64,000 nt of DNA from HLUCCA09 sp039822045 (GCA_039822045.1 JBCBMY010000002.1:124001-188000), one strand, 5' to 3'; shown: positions 55,707 through 64,000, counted from the stretch's first letter. Notes: generated by a model from the sequence alone, not told the origin. Program-made: numbers and translations.

Positions 55707-56417
55707 ATGGCGATCGTGACGGGCGGCAAGGCGGTGTATGGCGCGCATCTCGGGATTCTGATGCTCGACGCCCGATTTCCCCGCATTCCCGGGGACATGG
55801 GCAATGCCGCGACCTGGCCGTTTCCGGTGCACTACCGGGTTGTGCGGGCGGCGACGCCGGATCTGGTGGTGCGGCGCGGGGCCGAAGGGACGCTGGGCGC
55901 CTTCATCGACGCGGCGCGCCATCTGGTGGCCGACGGGGCCGACGGGATCACCACGAATTGCGGGTTTCTGTCGCTGTTTCAGGCCGAACTGGCGGACGCC
56001 CTGCCCGTGCCCGTATTGACCTCGTCGCTCTGCCAGGTGGCGTTTGTCGAGCGGTTCCTGCCGGCGGGACGGCGCGTCGGCGTGCTGACCATCTCGGGCT
56101 CGACCCTGACGGCGGCGCATCTGGATGCGGCCGGTGTGCCGGCGGGCGTGCCGGTTGGATCGACCGAGGGCGGGCACTTCACCGAGGCGATCCTGGGCAA
56201 CGCACTGACGCTCGATGTGGAGCGGGCGCGCGCCGAGAACGTGGCGGCGGCGGAGGCCCTTGTGGCGGCGCATCCCGACATCGGCGGGCTCGTGCTGGAA
56301 TGCACCAACATGACGCCCTATGCCGCCGATATGGCGGCGGCCATCGGCCTGCCTGTCTGGTCGATGTATGAGCTTACGTGCTGGTTTCAGGGCGGGTTGG
56401 CGCCGCGGCGGTTCTAG
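55707..56417 (+). CDS. aspartate/glutamate racemase family protein
   Basis: 236 aa. It starts MAIVTGGKAVYGAHLGILML with AAGGAGCG before the ATG. Two catalytic-type cysteines are in ITTNCGFLSLF and VLECTNMTPYA, as in the Asp/Glu racemase superfamily. RFPRIPGDMGNAATWPFPV resembles the uncharacterised and hydantoin/arylmalonate-type members. Divergent from the TPP-enzyme operon, presumably coregulated, and consistent with handling of D- and L-amino acids. Confidence 0.88.
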   Translation: MAIVTGGKAVYGAHLGILMLDARFPRIPGDMGNAATWPFPVHYRVVRAATPDLVVRRGAEGTLGAFIDAARHLVADGADGITTNCGFLSLFQAELADALPVPVLTSSLCQVAFVERFLPAGRRVGVLTISGSTLTAAHLDAAGVPAGVPVGSTEGGHFTEAILGNALTLDVERARAENVAAAEALVAAHPDIGGLVLECTNMTPYAADMAAAIGLPVWSMYELTCWFQGGLAPRRF

Positions 56418-56429
56418 GGGCGCGGCGTT

Positions 56430-57275
56430 CTACTGTGTGGCGGGCGTTGCCTCGAACCAGTCGCGGGCCAGCAACGTCCACCCCGGCGGCAGGCCGTGGC
56501 CGCCATCGTGGATGCACAGGCGCACCGCCGCACCCGAGGCACAGCTTTCGGACCAGTCGCGGCAGCGGAGCGGCGTGTCGAGGGTGATCGCGTCGGGGTT
56601 GGACCGGCAGGCATTGGTGGCGCGAATGCGGCTGAGGCTGGAGAACACGTCGCCCTGGTGCCAGTCGCCGATGGCACGCCCCTCGAACGGCACCTGCGCA
56701 TCGGTGAAGCCGTGGATCTGGAGGAACCGCACCGGGCCGGCGGGGCAGACCGCGCCGTCGGGATGGGGGCGGCGGAGGGCGCCCGCGACCGAGGCGGCGG
56801 CGGTGAAGCGCTCGCCGGCATAGCAGGCCATCATCCAGGCCATGGAGCCGCCAGCGGAGAAGCCCGAGACATAGGTGCGCTCCGGGTCGAGCGCCATGCG
56901 GGCGCCCACGTCGGCCAGGACGGCGAGCGTGAAGGCGACGTCGTCGCGCAGCTCAGGCCCGGTGGGGCGCGCGGGCCAGCCTCGAATGCCGGACGGGCGC
57001 AGGGCCCCGTTCGGCGCGATGAGCACGTAACCGGCCTCGACGAAATCGCGCTGCAGGCCCGAGGAGCGGAAGATCGACGCGCCTGATGAGCGATGGCCGT
57101 GGAACCAGACGAGGACCGGGCGTGGGGTTCCGTCGTCCCAGCCTTCGGGCAGCAGGAGGTGGTAGCTTCCGTCTCCGATCTCGCAAGGGGCCTCGGCGCC
57201 GCACGGATCGGTTTGCGCGAGCGCGGAGGTCGGGAGGAGGGCCAGGAGGATCATGAGGAGAGCGCGGAGAGGCAT
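56430..57275 (-). CDS. secreted polyhydroxybutyrate depolymerase/feruloyl esterase-like hydrolase (LpqC family)
   Basis: 281 aa alpha/beta hydrolase exported by a Sec signal (MPLRALLMILLALLPTSALA, cleavage after ALAQ). VLVWFHGHRSSGAS is the oxyanion block, VSGFSAGGSMAWMMAC holds the nucleophile Ser near residue 138, FLQIHGFTDAQVPFEG the acid region and HDGGHGLP the His. Several cysteines suggest periplasmic disulfides. The LpqC family includes feruloyl and short-chain polyester esterases. Feruloyl esterase activity would suit the aromatic island but is unproven. Confidence 0.85.
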   Translation of the reverse strand: MPLRALLMILLALLPTSALAQTDPCGAEAPCEIGDGSYHLLLPEGWDDGTPRPVLVWFHGHRSSGASIFRSSGLQRDFVEAGYVLIAPNGALRPSGIRGWPARPTGPELRDDVAFTLAVLADVGARMALDPERTYVSGFSAGGSMAWMMACYAGERFTAAASVAGALRRPHPDGAVCPAGPVRFLQIHGFTDAQVPFEGRAIGDWHQGDVFSSLSRIRATNACRSNPDAITLDTPLRCRDWSESCASGAAVRLCIHDGGHGLPPGWTLLARDWFEATPATQ

Positions 57276-57496
57276 CGGTTGCTCCGGTGAGGTCGATCCG
57301 CCGCAAGGTGCATCGGGAGGGCCGAAGGGACAGGGTGAAGGGCGGGTCTCGCTGAAACGTGATGCGTCGTCTGAGGTCGCTCGGCGGGGCGACGCGTGAC
57401 GATGGCCTTTGGCGCCACCGGCCGCATGCTCTATGCAGCGGGCATGGCGGGCGCGTATGGCGGCGCGAGCCGTGGAAGGACCGAGGGGAGGAGACG

Positions 57497-57901
57497 ATGG
57501 CCAGGACACTGAAGATGAGCGCGGCGGAAATGGTCGCGGCGGCGCGAGCGCGGATCACCGAGGTGGAGACCGAGGACCTGATCGCGGCGGTGGATGATCC
57601 CGACACGGTGATCGTCGACATCCGCGATATCCGCGAGCGGAAACGCTCGGGCTGGATCCCCGGCTCGGTGCATGCCCCGCGCGGGATGGTGGAGTTCTGG
57701 GTCGACCCCGACAGCCCCTACTACAAGGAGGTGTTTGGCGACGAGACCAAACGGTATGTGTTTCACTGCGCCTCGGGCTGGCGCTCGTCGCTGACGGTGG
57801 CGACGCTCCAGGATATGGGGTTTGAGGCGGCGCACCTGCGCGAGGGCTTTTCGACCTGGGAAGCGCGGGGCGGGCCGGTCGAACGGCCCGAGGAAGACTA
57901 G
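57497..57901 (+). CDS. rhodanese-like domain protein
   Basis: 134 aa single-domain sulfurtransferase. GAGGAG sits before ATG 57497. VIVDIRDIRERKRSGWIPGS and HAPRGMVEFWVD are the domain's N-terminal elements; the active-site loop is HCASGWRSS with Cys91. It is alone between divergent and convergent neighbours. Role could be thiosulfate/persulfide transfer or detoxification. Confidence 0.9.
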   Translation: MARTLKMSAAEMVAAARARITEVETEDLIAAVDDPDTVIVDIRDIRERKRSGWIPGSVHAPRGMVEFWVDPDSPYYKEVFGDETKRYVFHCASGWRSSLTVATLQDMGFEAAHLREGFSTWEARGGPVERPEED

Positions 57902-57946
57902 CGCCGAGCGGCCTCGCGGGCGCGCCGGCCAGCCCGTGGCGCCGGG

Positions 57947-59266
57947 TCAGCGGCGCGGCCAGCGGGGATGGAGATCGTCGATCACATAGGCATGGGTGTG
58001 GTCCTCGCCGCCCTGCATATGGGGGTGATCGGGGGGAAGATCGTGATGATCGTGGGGGATCTCGACAGGATCACCGGCAGGCCACAGATTCAACGCAACG
58101 ACTAGGCCCGCCAGCGCAAGATTTGCGAGGATCACCAGGGCGGCGACGGGCCCAAGCTCGGTCATGAGCCAGCCCGCGAACGGGTAGCAGACGAGCCAGC
58201 AGGCATGGCTTAGCGCAAACTGGGCAGCGAAGAGGCCGGGCCGGTCGTCGGCGGCGGCGGAGCGGCGGAGGAGCCGGCCGGCGGGTGTCATCACAGCCGA
58301 TGTGCCGAGCCCAGCGACAGCCCAGGCCACGAGGAGCGCCGACCACGTGAGACCGGGCCCGAGGGCGACCGCGGCCAGGGCGAGGAGCGACAGGGCCATG
58401 AGTGCGGTGCCCGCGGCCATGACTGGGCGATCGCGCCAGCGGTCGAGCAGAGGCGGCAGCGCGAGCGCGCCGACCATCGAGCCGGCACCGAAGGCCGCCA
58501 TCGTCCAGCCGAGGGCGGCCTCACCGAGACCGAGTTCGGCGCGCACCAGGCCGATGCTGTTGACCAGGACCATCGAGCCGGCGGCCGCAACGGAGAAGCT
58601 CAAGGCCAGCAGGCCGCGCAGGCGAGGCGTGGCGAGATAGACGCGGATGCCCTGAGCCGCATCGCGCCCAAAGCTGCGCGCGGGCCCCGTCGGCACACGG
58701 CGCGGCAGGACGACGGAGAGCACCAGGAGCGCCGATGCGGCAAACCCGACGACGGTGCCGAGGAACAGAGAGTCGAACGACACCAGCGCCAGAAGAAGCG
58801 CCGCGAGAACAGGGCTTGCCACGCTCTCGATATCGTAGGCCAGGCGGGACAGAGACAGCGCCCGCGTGTAGCGCGCCTCGTCGGGCAACACGTCGGGCAA
58901 GGTCGCCTGGAATGTGGGGGTGAACAGGGCGGAGGCAGCCTGCAGCAGGAAGACCAGGGTATAGACCTGCCAGAGCTCTTCGACGAAGGGCAATGCAAGA
59001 GCGGCGCCCGCGCGCACCAGATCGAGCGAAACGAGGAGCCAGCGACGGTCGACCCGCTGGGCAAGTGCAGCGGCAAAGGGCGACAGGGTGACAAAGGCCA
59101 CCATCTTGATCGTGAGGATTGTGCCAAGAACGAGCGGAGCACCCTGCCCGGCCAGATCGAAGGCCAACAGGCCGAGCGCGACCGTCGCCAGGCCCGTGCC
59201 GACAAGCGCCACGACTTGCGCGGCGAACAAGCGGCGGAACGTGCGGTCTGCGAGGATCTCCAGCAT
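57947..59266 (-). CDS. MFS exporter with His-rich C-terminus (NreB-like)
   Basis: 439 aa, about twelve membrane helices (FRRLFAAQVVALVGTGLATV at the start, ALGWTMAAFGAGSMVGALAL at mid-length). The cytoplasmic tail holds eight histidines in its last ~40 residues (PHDHHDLPPDHPHM, EDHTHAYV). Nickel exporter NreB and related MFS metal exporters carry such a His-rich tail, so metal (Ni/Co) efflux is possible. Without the tail it looks like an ordinary MFS multidrug-type exporter. Confidence 0.82.
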   Translation of the reverse strand: MLEILADRTFRRLFAAQVVALVGTGLATVALGLLAFDLAGQGAPLVLGTILTIKMVAFVTLSPFAAALAQRVDRRWLLVSLDLVRAGAALALPFVEELWQVYTLVFLLQAASALFTPTFQATLPDVLPDEARYTRALSLSRLAYDIESVASPVLAALLLALVSFDSLFLGTVVGFAASALLVLSVVLPRRVPTGPARSFGRDAAQGIRVYLATPRLRGLLALSFSVAAAGSMVLVNSIGLVRAELGLGEAALGWTMAAFGAGSMVGALALPPLLDRWRDRPVMAAGTALMALSLLALAAVALGPGLTWSALLVAWAVAGLGTSAVMTPAGRLLRRSAAADDRPGLFAAQFALSHACWLVCYPFAGWLMTELGPVAALVILANLALAGLVVALNLWPAGDPVEIPHDHHDLPPDHPHMQGGEDHTHAYVIDDLHPRWPRR

Positions 59267-59369
59267 CTTCGTCTCCGGCGGTCCAGTGGCAGAGGTATCG
59301 CCGGTCCGATCTCAGACAAGCTCGACCCCTTTGCCCGGGCGGCGCTAGGCCCAGCTCATGCGGCCCCGC

Positions 59370-61187
59370 TCACTCGACACGGGCGATGCGCCGGAACTCG
59401 AGATTGCTGGCCTCGAGCTCGTCCCACGTGCCGACGCCCGCAACGCGCCCCTGCTGCAAGACGACGATCCGGTCGCAGACCCGCACCGTGCTGAGGCGGT
59501 GGGCGATAATGAAAAGGGTTTTGTCGCCAGGCAGCTCCTCGATGGCCTGCATCACCTCGGATTCGGTGACATTGTCGAGGGCGCTGGTGGCCTCGTCGAA
59601 CATGATCATGCTGGCCTCGTGGTAGAGGGCGCGGGCGATGCCGATCCGCTGACGCTGGCCGCCGGACAGGCGTACGCCGCGCTCGCCCACCTCGGTATCG
59701 TAGCCTTCGGGCAGTTGGGTGCGCACGAAGTGATCGAGGCGGGCGATCTGGGCGGCCCGCTGGACACGCGCCTCGTCGACCTCGTCGCGCGGCACGCCGA
59801 ACGCGATGTTCTGGCGAACGGAGCCTGCGGCCAGGAAGATATCCTGCGGCACATAGCCGACGGTTTGCATCCAGGCCCGGCGGTTGGCATCGCTTACCTC
59901 GACCCCGTCGACAACGACCCGGCCCGAGCGGGGCACAAGCAGGCCAAGAAGGACGTCGGCCAGCGTGGTCTTGCCGGCGCCAGTTGTGCCGATGATACCG
60001 ATGCGCTCGCCCGCAGCGACGGTCAGGCTGACGTGGTCGAGCCCGGCCCGGTCCGCATTGGGATAGACATAGCTGACCTCTTCCAGCGCAAGGTTCTGAC
60101 GCAGCCCCAGAGGCGCCGGGATGGCGTCTGACAGCGCGTCCGCCGTGCGCGTGCCGCCGAGACCCGCATGGACCCGGTCGAGCGCGGCGATCGAATAGGT
60201 GAGGTTGGCGAGATTGTGGTAGAGCTTGTTGACCTCGGGCAGCATGCGCTGTCCGGCAAAGGCGATGAGACCGAGGGTTGGCAGAACCGACGTAAGCTGC
60301 GCCGTGCCGCCGTCGCCACTGGGGCCGACAATGAAGATCGCGAGCAGCACGATGCCCGCGAGCGTGACCGTTTGCACGACGGGCCCGGGCACCTGCGTGA
60401 GGATGGCGATGCGGGTCAGGATGCGGGCGGTTTCGCGGCTCACCGGCTCGAACCGGCGCAGGACGCTGGCCTCGCGTCCCAGCAGCTTGATGTCCTTCAC
60501 GCCGCCGCTGGCCTCATTGACGATCTGGAAGCGCTCGACATTGATCCGGGCGCGCGCCTGTCCGAGGCGACGCACCGCGGCGCGGCTGAGGGCGAAGGTG
60601 GTGCCGTAGGCGAGGCCGAAGCCCAGAATGACGATGCCGGCGACCACGGGCTCGAGCAGGAGGATCGTGGTGATGACGGCCGTGATCGTGCAGCAGGCCG
60701 ACACGACGAGGGCCAGAGGACGCATGTAGCCGCCGACGAAGGACGTGACCTCGGCATTGACGTTGGCGCCGAGATCGCCCGAGCGCTGGCCCAGATGGGC
60801 CTCGTAGGGTTGCGCGAGATAGCGGGCCAGGATCGCGCAGCTGAAGGCGTGGCCGCACTGCGCCGCGAAGCGCTCGACAACGGTCACCTCGGCGATGCGG
60901 ACGCTGCCGGCCAGCAGGATGAAGCCGGCCGTGCCGAGCCCGACGGCAAGCGTGAAGCCATAGTCGCTGGCAATGCCCAGCGTTCCCTTGAGCCAGGCCA
61001 GTGCGGGATTGGTGGCAATGCTGGTCGGGTCGGCGAGGATCGTCAGGAACGGAACGATGGAGGCGACCATCAGACCCGCGAGCGCGCCCGAGGCGACCAT
61101 CAGGACGAGGCAGAAAAGCGCCCGGCGCCGCTCCGCCGCGGACAGGATGCTCCAGAACTTCTTCAGGCTCGACGCGTAGTCTTTCAT
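59370..61187 (-). CDS. ABC exporter, fused membrane and ATPase domains (PglK/MsbA-type)
   Basis: 605 aa half-transporter. Six membrane helices in residues 20-300, then the ATPase: Walker A GTTGAGKTT near 400, LSGGQRQRIGIARAL near 507, Walker B MIMFDEATSALD near 527, and IAHRLS switch His. Length and the TRAQ-like linker resemble lipid or lipid-linked oligosaccharide flippases (PglK group). The ATG at 61187 gives MKDYASSLKKFWSILSAAER. No glycan genes are adjacent, so cargo is unknown. Confidence 0.9.
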   Translation of the reverse strand: MKDYASSLKKFWSILSAAERRRALFCLVLMVASGALAGLMVASIVPFLTILADPTSIATNPALAWLKGTLGIASDYGFTLAVGLGTAGFILLAGSVRIAEVTVVERFAAQCGHAFSCAILARYLAQPYEAHLGQRSGDLGANVNAEVTSFVGGYMRPLALVVSACCTITAVITTILLLEPVVAGIVILGFGLAYGTTFALSRAAVRRLGQARARINVERFQIVNEASGGVKDIKLLGREASVLRRFEPVSRETARILTRIAILTQVPGPVVQTVTLAGIVLLAIFIVGPSGDGGTAQLTSVLPTLGLIAFAGQRMLPEVNKLYHNLANLTYSIAALDRVHAGLGGTRTADALSDAIPAPLGLRQNLALEEVSYVYPNADRAGLDHVSLTVAAGERIGIIGTTGAGKTTLADVLLGLLVPRSGRVVVDGVEVSDANRRAWMQTVGYVPQDIFLAAGSVRQNIAFGVPRDEVDEARVQRAAQIARLDHFVRTQLPEGYDTEVGERGVRLSGGQRQRIGIARALYHEASMIMFDEATSALDNVTESEVMQAIEELPGDKTLFIIAHRLSTVRVCDRIVVLQQGRVAGVGTWDELEASNLEFRRIARVE

Positions 61188-61464
61188 GGCCGTCCGTATC
61201 TTGTCGCACCGCACCCTGACGCCGCTGTCGGCCGTTCGGCCGAACGATGGAACAGGCCCAACGTGACCCCCTTATATGCGGCTCCCGAACCGCCGTGGGG
61301 GCACCCGCGGCGCGGCGAATCGTACCAAGGCACAGGATCTTGCATGGGGCCCGGTGGCCCGTGGCGCAAGCGGTGGCGGCTGGTGTGGTGCGGGTCGGCA
61401 ACAGTGCTGGCCCGGGTCCGCCATGTTCGCGCGCACTTTGGCCGACCCGGCCGCAAGATCCGGC

Positions 61465-62187
61465 TCAGACCGGCTCCGTCACGACGGCGTCGAACGCATC
61501 GAGGGAGGCGATGGTGGCGAGCGCGGTGCGGTTGAACTTGCTGCGCGTGGCCAGGAGCACCGAGGTGGTTGCGGCGCGCATGGCGGCGCGCTTGACCGCG
61601 ATCTTGGCAAGGTCGAAATCCATCACGCGACCTGCATCGTCGATCGCGGAACACCCGATCATGGCGTAGTCCAGCGGCGTGTCGCCGAGACGGTCGACGA
61701 CCTCGTCCCCCACGAGGGAGCCGTCGCGGCCGGCCATGCGGCCGCCGAGCACGAAGACCTGGTGCTCGCCCGGGTCGAAGCAGGCGGCGGCGGGCATGGA
61801 ATTGGTGAAGACGACGAAGCCCGGGCGGCGGGCGAGCTCGCGGGCGCAGGTTTCGATGGTGGTGCCGACATCGAGATAGAGCGTGGCGCCGGTGGAGATA
61901 AGGGCGGCGGCCTCGCGCCCGACGGCGACCTTTTCTGAAAGACCGAGCTCGCGCTTGGCGCGATAGTCGAGCCGGGCGCTTTCGCTGCCCACCGGCCCCG
62001 CGCCGCCGTGGAAGCGCTGAAGGCGGCCGGACTGATCGAGCGCGATGATGTCGCGCCGCACCGTTTGGGTGGAGACATCAAAGAGCGCGGCCAGGCGCTC
62101 GATCGTGACATAGCCGTTCCGCGCCACTAGCTCGACGATGGCGGCCTGGCGATCGGTCAGGGGCTGCGATGTCTCTTGAACCGTCAT
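61465..62187 (-). CDS. DeoR/GlpR family transcriptional regulator
   Basis: 240 aa. N-terminal HTH YVTIERLAALFDVSTQTVRR (about residues 26-45), linker RFHGGA, and the DeoR sensor domain with LYLDVGTTIETCAREL, FTNSMPAAACF and VLGGRMAGRDGSLVGDEVVD. Sensors of this type bind phosphorylated sugars or glycerol-3-phosphate. Divergent from the ABC importer; an 18-bp palindrome at 62212-62229 is 24 bp upstream of its start, and a related site is just ahead of the ATPase gene, so it most likely represses both. Confidence 0.92.
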   Translation of the reverse strand: MTVQETSQPLTDRQAAIVELVARNGYVTIERLAALFDVSTQTVRRDIIALDQSGRLQRFHGGAGPVGSESARLDYRAKRELGLSEKVAVGREAAALISTGATLYLDVGTTIETCARELARRPGFVVFTNSMPAAACFDPGEHQVFVLGGRMAGRDGSLVGDEVVDRLGDTPLDYAMIGCSAIDDAGRVMDFDLAKIAVKRAAMRAATTSVLLATRSKFNRTALATIASLDAFDAVVTEPV

Positions 62188-62211
62188 AAAACTGTGGCCG
62201 GGCTCCGCTTA

Positions 62212-62229
62212 GTGTAAGTTAACTTACAC
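62212..62229. promoter_or_regulatory. DeoR/GlpR operator GTGTAAGTTAACTTACAC
   Basis: Perfect 18-bp palindrome between the divergent regulator gene and the small ORF ahead of the importer. The core GTAA-N6-TTAC recurs at 62533-62546. Position next to the regulator start suggests autorepression plus control of the rightward genes. Confidence 0.8.
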
Positions 62230-62253
62230 AAGACGCAGGGCGGATCAACGGCG

Positions 62254-62520
62254 ATGGAGCTTGCCCGTCTCGATACCGGCGCACTCCTGGTGGATGCGGC
62301 CATGCTCGACGTGCCGCCCTGGCGGCTGGTGCCGCCCGAGGGCGCGGTGGCCGAGGACGGGCTGACGGCGCGGGCGGCCTTTGCCGGGCTCGGCGGGGCG
62401 GCGGCGCTGCGCCACATCGTGGTGGGGATGATCGGGCCGCGGGAGGCGCGCGCGTCGCAGCGGGCCGCGGCGGAGCGGATCGCAGGCGCTGGGTGCGCTC
62501 CTGGCCACGGCGGCCCGTGA
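62254..62520 (+). pseudogene. short ORF, apparently frameshifted remnant (SLOG/TIGR00725-like end)
   Basis: 88 codons starting MELARLDTGALLVDAAML. The segment HIVVGMIGPREARASQRAAA resembles the N-terminal beta-alpha unit of TIGR00725/SLOG-type proteins, but the frame then degenerates (GAGCAPGHGGP). One frame over, the DNA reads ALGALLATAARDLPSM before a stop at 62538, suggesting a one-base shift near 62485. Either a decayed gene or a short leader between two operators; the assignment is weak. Confidence 0.4.
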
Positions 62521-62531
62521 CCTTCCATCGA

Positions 62532-62547
62532 TGTAAACTTTCTTACA
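62532..62547. promoter_or_regulatory. second GTAA-N6-TTAC operator
   Basis: TGTAAACTTTCTTACA, imperfect inverted repeat sharing the GTAA/TTAC arms and six-base spacing of the palindrome at 62212. It ends eight bases before the ATPase start codon, where a bound regulator would block transcription or initiation. Confidence 0.65.
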
Positions 62548-62554
62548 GGACCTG

Positions 62555-63643
62555 ATGCCCCCTGCCCCTGCTCTTGCCCTCGACCATGTGACCAAGCGGT
62601 TCGGAGACACCGTCGCCGTTGACGATGTGTCGCTGTCGCTCGGCGAGGGCGAGTTCATGGCGCTCCTGGGCGCATCGGGCTGTGGCAAGTCGACCACCTT
62701 GCGCCTGATGGCAGGGCTCGAGCAGCCGAGTGCGGGCGATGTGCGGCTCAAGGGGCAGGACGTGACCGGACGGAGCGCGTCGGCGCGGAACGTGGCGCTG
62801 ATGTTCCAGTCCTACGCGCTCTACCCGCACCTGACGGTCTGGCAGAACATTGCGATGCCCTTGCGCTTGCGGCGGCTCAGCCCGTGGCACCGGTTGCCGG
62901 GCATGCGGCGGCTGAGCGGGGCGGTGCGGGCGGCCGATCGGGAGATCGACGCCGAGGTTCAGCGGGTGGCGGAGATCCTGCGGCTCGACGGCCTGATGGC
63001 GCGCAAGCCCGGGCAGCTGTCGGGTGGCCAGCAGCAGCGTGTGGCGCTGGCCCGTGCGCTGGTGCGCGCGCCGTCGGCCTTCTTGCTCGACGAGCCTTTG
63101 TCGAACCTCGATACCCAACTGAGGGCGACAACGCGGGCCGAGATCCGCGCGCTGCACGATCGGACGGGCTATCCGTTTCTGCTGGTCACACACGACCAGT
63201 CGGACGCGCTGTCGCTGGCCGACCGGGTGGCGGTGATGATCGCGGGGCGGATCGCGCAAGTCGGGGCGCCCGAGGAGATTTTTCGCCGCCCGGCCACCCG
63301 GGAGATCGCGACGTTCATCGGCCAGCACCGCATCAACCTGTTGCCACGTGGCGCGGGGGCGCGGCTCCATCCGGCGGGATCGGAACTGGAGATCGGCGTG
63401 CGGCCGGAGGACCTGGTTCTGTCGCCCGACGGGCCGCTGGAGGCCGTGGTCGAGAGCCGGACATTCCATGGTGAGGAGACGATCCTGCGGATGCGCACCA
63501 CGGGGCTTGCCCCGCTGATGGTGACGTTTCGCGGCGCGACCGACCTGTTGCCCGCAGAGGGCGAGACCGTGCGGCTCGACGCCGACCCCGGCGCCTTGCA
63601 CGGGTTCGACGAGGCGGGCCAGCGGCGGGAGGTGGCGGCGTGA
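62555..63643 (+). CDS. ABC importer ATP-binding protein (UgpC/MalK-type)
   Basis: 362 aa. Walker A GASGCGKST near residues 38-46, Q-loop FQSYALYPHLTVWQN, signature LSGGQQQRVALARAL near 154, Walker B FLLDEPLSNLD near 175, H-loop VTHDQSDALSLADR. The C-terminal MOP-like regulatory domain (LEIGVRPEDLVLSPDG) puts it in the carbohydrate-uptake CUT1 group. A ~20-residue extra segment after MPLRLRRLSP is noticeable. GTGA overlap with the permease gene. With a DeoR/GlpR regulator, a polyol, glycerol or glycerol-phosphate substrate is likely. Confidence 0.92.
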   Translation: MPPAPALALDHVTKRFGDTVAVDDVSLSLGEGEFMALLGASGCGKSTTLRLMAGLEQPSAGDVRLKGQDVTGRSASARNVALMFQSYALYPHLTVWQNIAMPLRLRRLSPWHRLPGMRRLSGAVRAADREIDAEVQRVAEILRLDGLMARKPGQLSGGQQQRVALARALVRAPSAFLLDEPLSNLDTQLRATTRAEIRALHDRTGYPFLLVTHDQSDALSLADRVAVMIAGRIAQVGAPEEIFRRPATREIATFIGQHRINLLPRGAGARLHPAGSELEIGVRPEDLVLSPDGPLEAVVESRTFHGEETILRMRTTGLAPLMVTFRGATDLLPAEGETVRLDADPGALHGFDEAGQRREVAA

Positions 63644-64000
63644 GGGCCGGAGCGCTGACCGATCTGGCGCTGGTGGGGCCTGCGGCGCTGGCGGTTGTCC
63701 TGTTCATCTTCCTGCCCGTGGGCGTCGTGGTTGTGCTTGCGTTCACCGAGTACCAGTTTGGCGCACCGGCGGCGACCTGGGTGGGGCTGGGCAATTTCGC
63801 CGAGCTGTTCGGATCGCGGCTGGGGCGGAATGCGCTGATCAACACGTTGATCTATGCGGCCATCGTGATCCCCTGCTCGGTGGGGCTGGGCCTTTTGGTG
63901 GCGATGGGATTGCATGGATTGGCCCGCCGGGCGCCGCGCCTGTCGAACGCACTGCGCGCGGTCTATTTCCTGCCGGTGGCGGCGACCCTGGTGGCGATGG
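63640..64000 (+). CDS. ABC importer permease (UgpA/MalF-type), partial
   Basis: Starts at a GTG overlapping the ATPase stop and runs off the right edge. The first 120 residues give an N-terminal membrane helix (LALVGPAALAVVLFIFLPVG), AFTEYQFGAPAATWVGLGNF, and a second helix region LINTLIYAAIVIPCSVGLGL, the standard opening of CUT1 permeases. The second permease and binding protein presumably follow outside the window. Confidence 0.9.
   Translation, partial: MRAGALTDLALVGPAALAVVLFIFLPVGVVVVLAFTEYQFGAPAATWVGLGNFAELFGSRLGRNALINTLIYAAIVIPCSVGLGLLVAMGLHGLARRAPRLSNALRAVYFLPVAATLVAM

Noticed and set aside
1..64000. tRNA, rRNA, insertion sequence or phage genes
   Set aside because: I looked for TPsiC-like segments, transposase and integrase motifs and saw none; a tRNAscan or Infernal run would be decisive.

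Overview
The window is high-GC DNA (roughly two thirds G+C by eye) with dense, often overlapping operons (ATGA, GTGA and TGATG junctions). It carries three TRAP transporter operons, a photoactive yellow protein gene of Rhodobacter type and protocatechuate/4-hydroxybenzoate genes. Together these suggest an alphaproteobacterium of the Rhodobacteraceae (Roseobacter/Rhodobacter group). The window looks like an aromatic-compound catabolic island. I recognised no rRNA, tRNA, insertion sequence, prophage or CRISPR array.

Layout. (1) 1-2847, minus strand: PYP blue-light receptor, a p-coumarate-CoA-ligase-like enzyme running off the left edge, and two unknown small proteins. (2) 3176-5874, minus: FAH-family hydrolase, SDR, lipocalin-like lipoprotein and SnoaL-like protein, preceded by an array of seven 11-bp repeats. 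(3) 6184-16696: gntR-ligM-dctPQM-dehydrogenase-pobA-pcaD-pcaH on the minus strand. A DmdA/GcvT-like gene on the plus strand separates pcaH from pcaG. This is a vanillate/4-hydroxybenzoate to protocatechuate to 3-oxoadipate module. (4) 16855-20733, minus: second TRAP operon plus a TauE/SafE permease. (5) 20936-34542, plus: MarR regulator, a small lipoprotein, then a ten-gene operon: IorA- and IorB-like 2-oxoacid:ferredoxin oxidoreductase, Rieske reductase and oxygenase alpha/beta, CoA ligase, degenerate thiolase, DUF35-SDR fusion, isatin-hydrolase-like enzyme and SDR. (6) 34842-45829, minus: 2-aminobenzoyl-CoA monooxygenase/reductase, beta-oxidation-type enzymes, 2-aminobenzoate-CoA ligase, tryptophan 2,3-dioxygenase, kynureninase, RidA and thioesterases, with its own MarR gene and a perfect palindromic operator. 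(7) 45972-55625, minus: third TRAP operon with a D-amino-acid dehydrogenase, an enolase-superfamily enzyme, a TPP enzyme, an Imm11-like protein and two permeases. A racemase-like gene is divergent. (8) 56430-64000: secreted esterase, rhodanese, NreB-like MFS exporter, ABC exporter, and a DeoR/GlpR-regulated sugar- or glycerol-phosphate-type ABC importer running off the right edge.

Main hypothesis. Regions 5 and 6 can be read as one converging pathway for indole-3-acetate (or a related indole) and tryptophan. The steps would be: Rieske dioxygenation to dioxindole-3-acetate; CoA activation; retro-aldol cleavage to isatin plus acetyl-CoA by the cysteine-less thiolase/DUF35 pair; hydrolysis to isatinate (2-aminophenylglyoxylate); oxidative decarboxylation by the IorAB-like enzyme directly to 2-aminobenzoyl-CoA; then dearomatisation by the monooxygenase/reductase. 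The enzyme families are read from sequence; the substrates and step order are inference. I believe iad-type indole-acetate loci are known in other bacteria, so the possibly new parts are the direct isatinate to 2-aminobenzoyl-CoA step, the DUF35-dead-SDR fusion and the coupling to the 2-aminobenzoyl-CoA operon.
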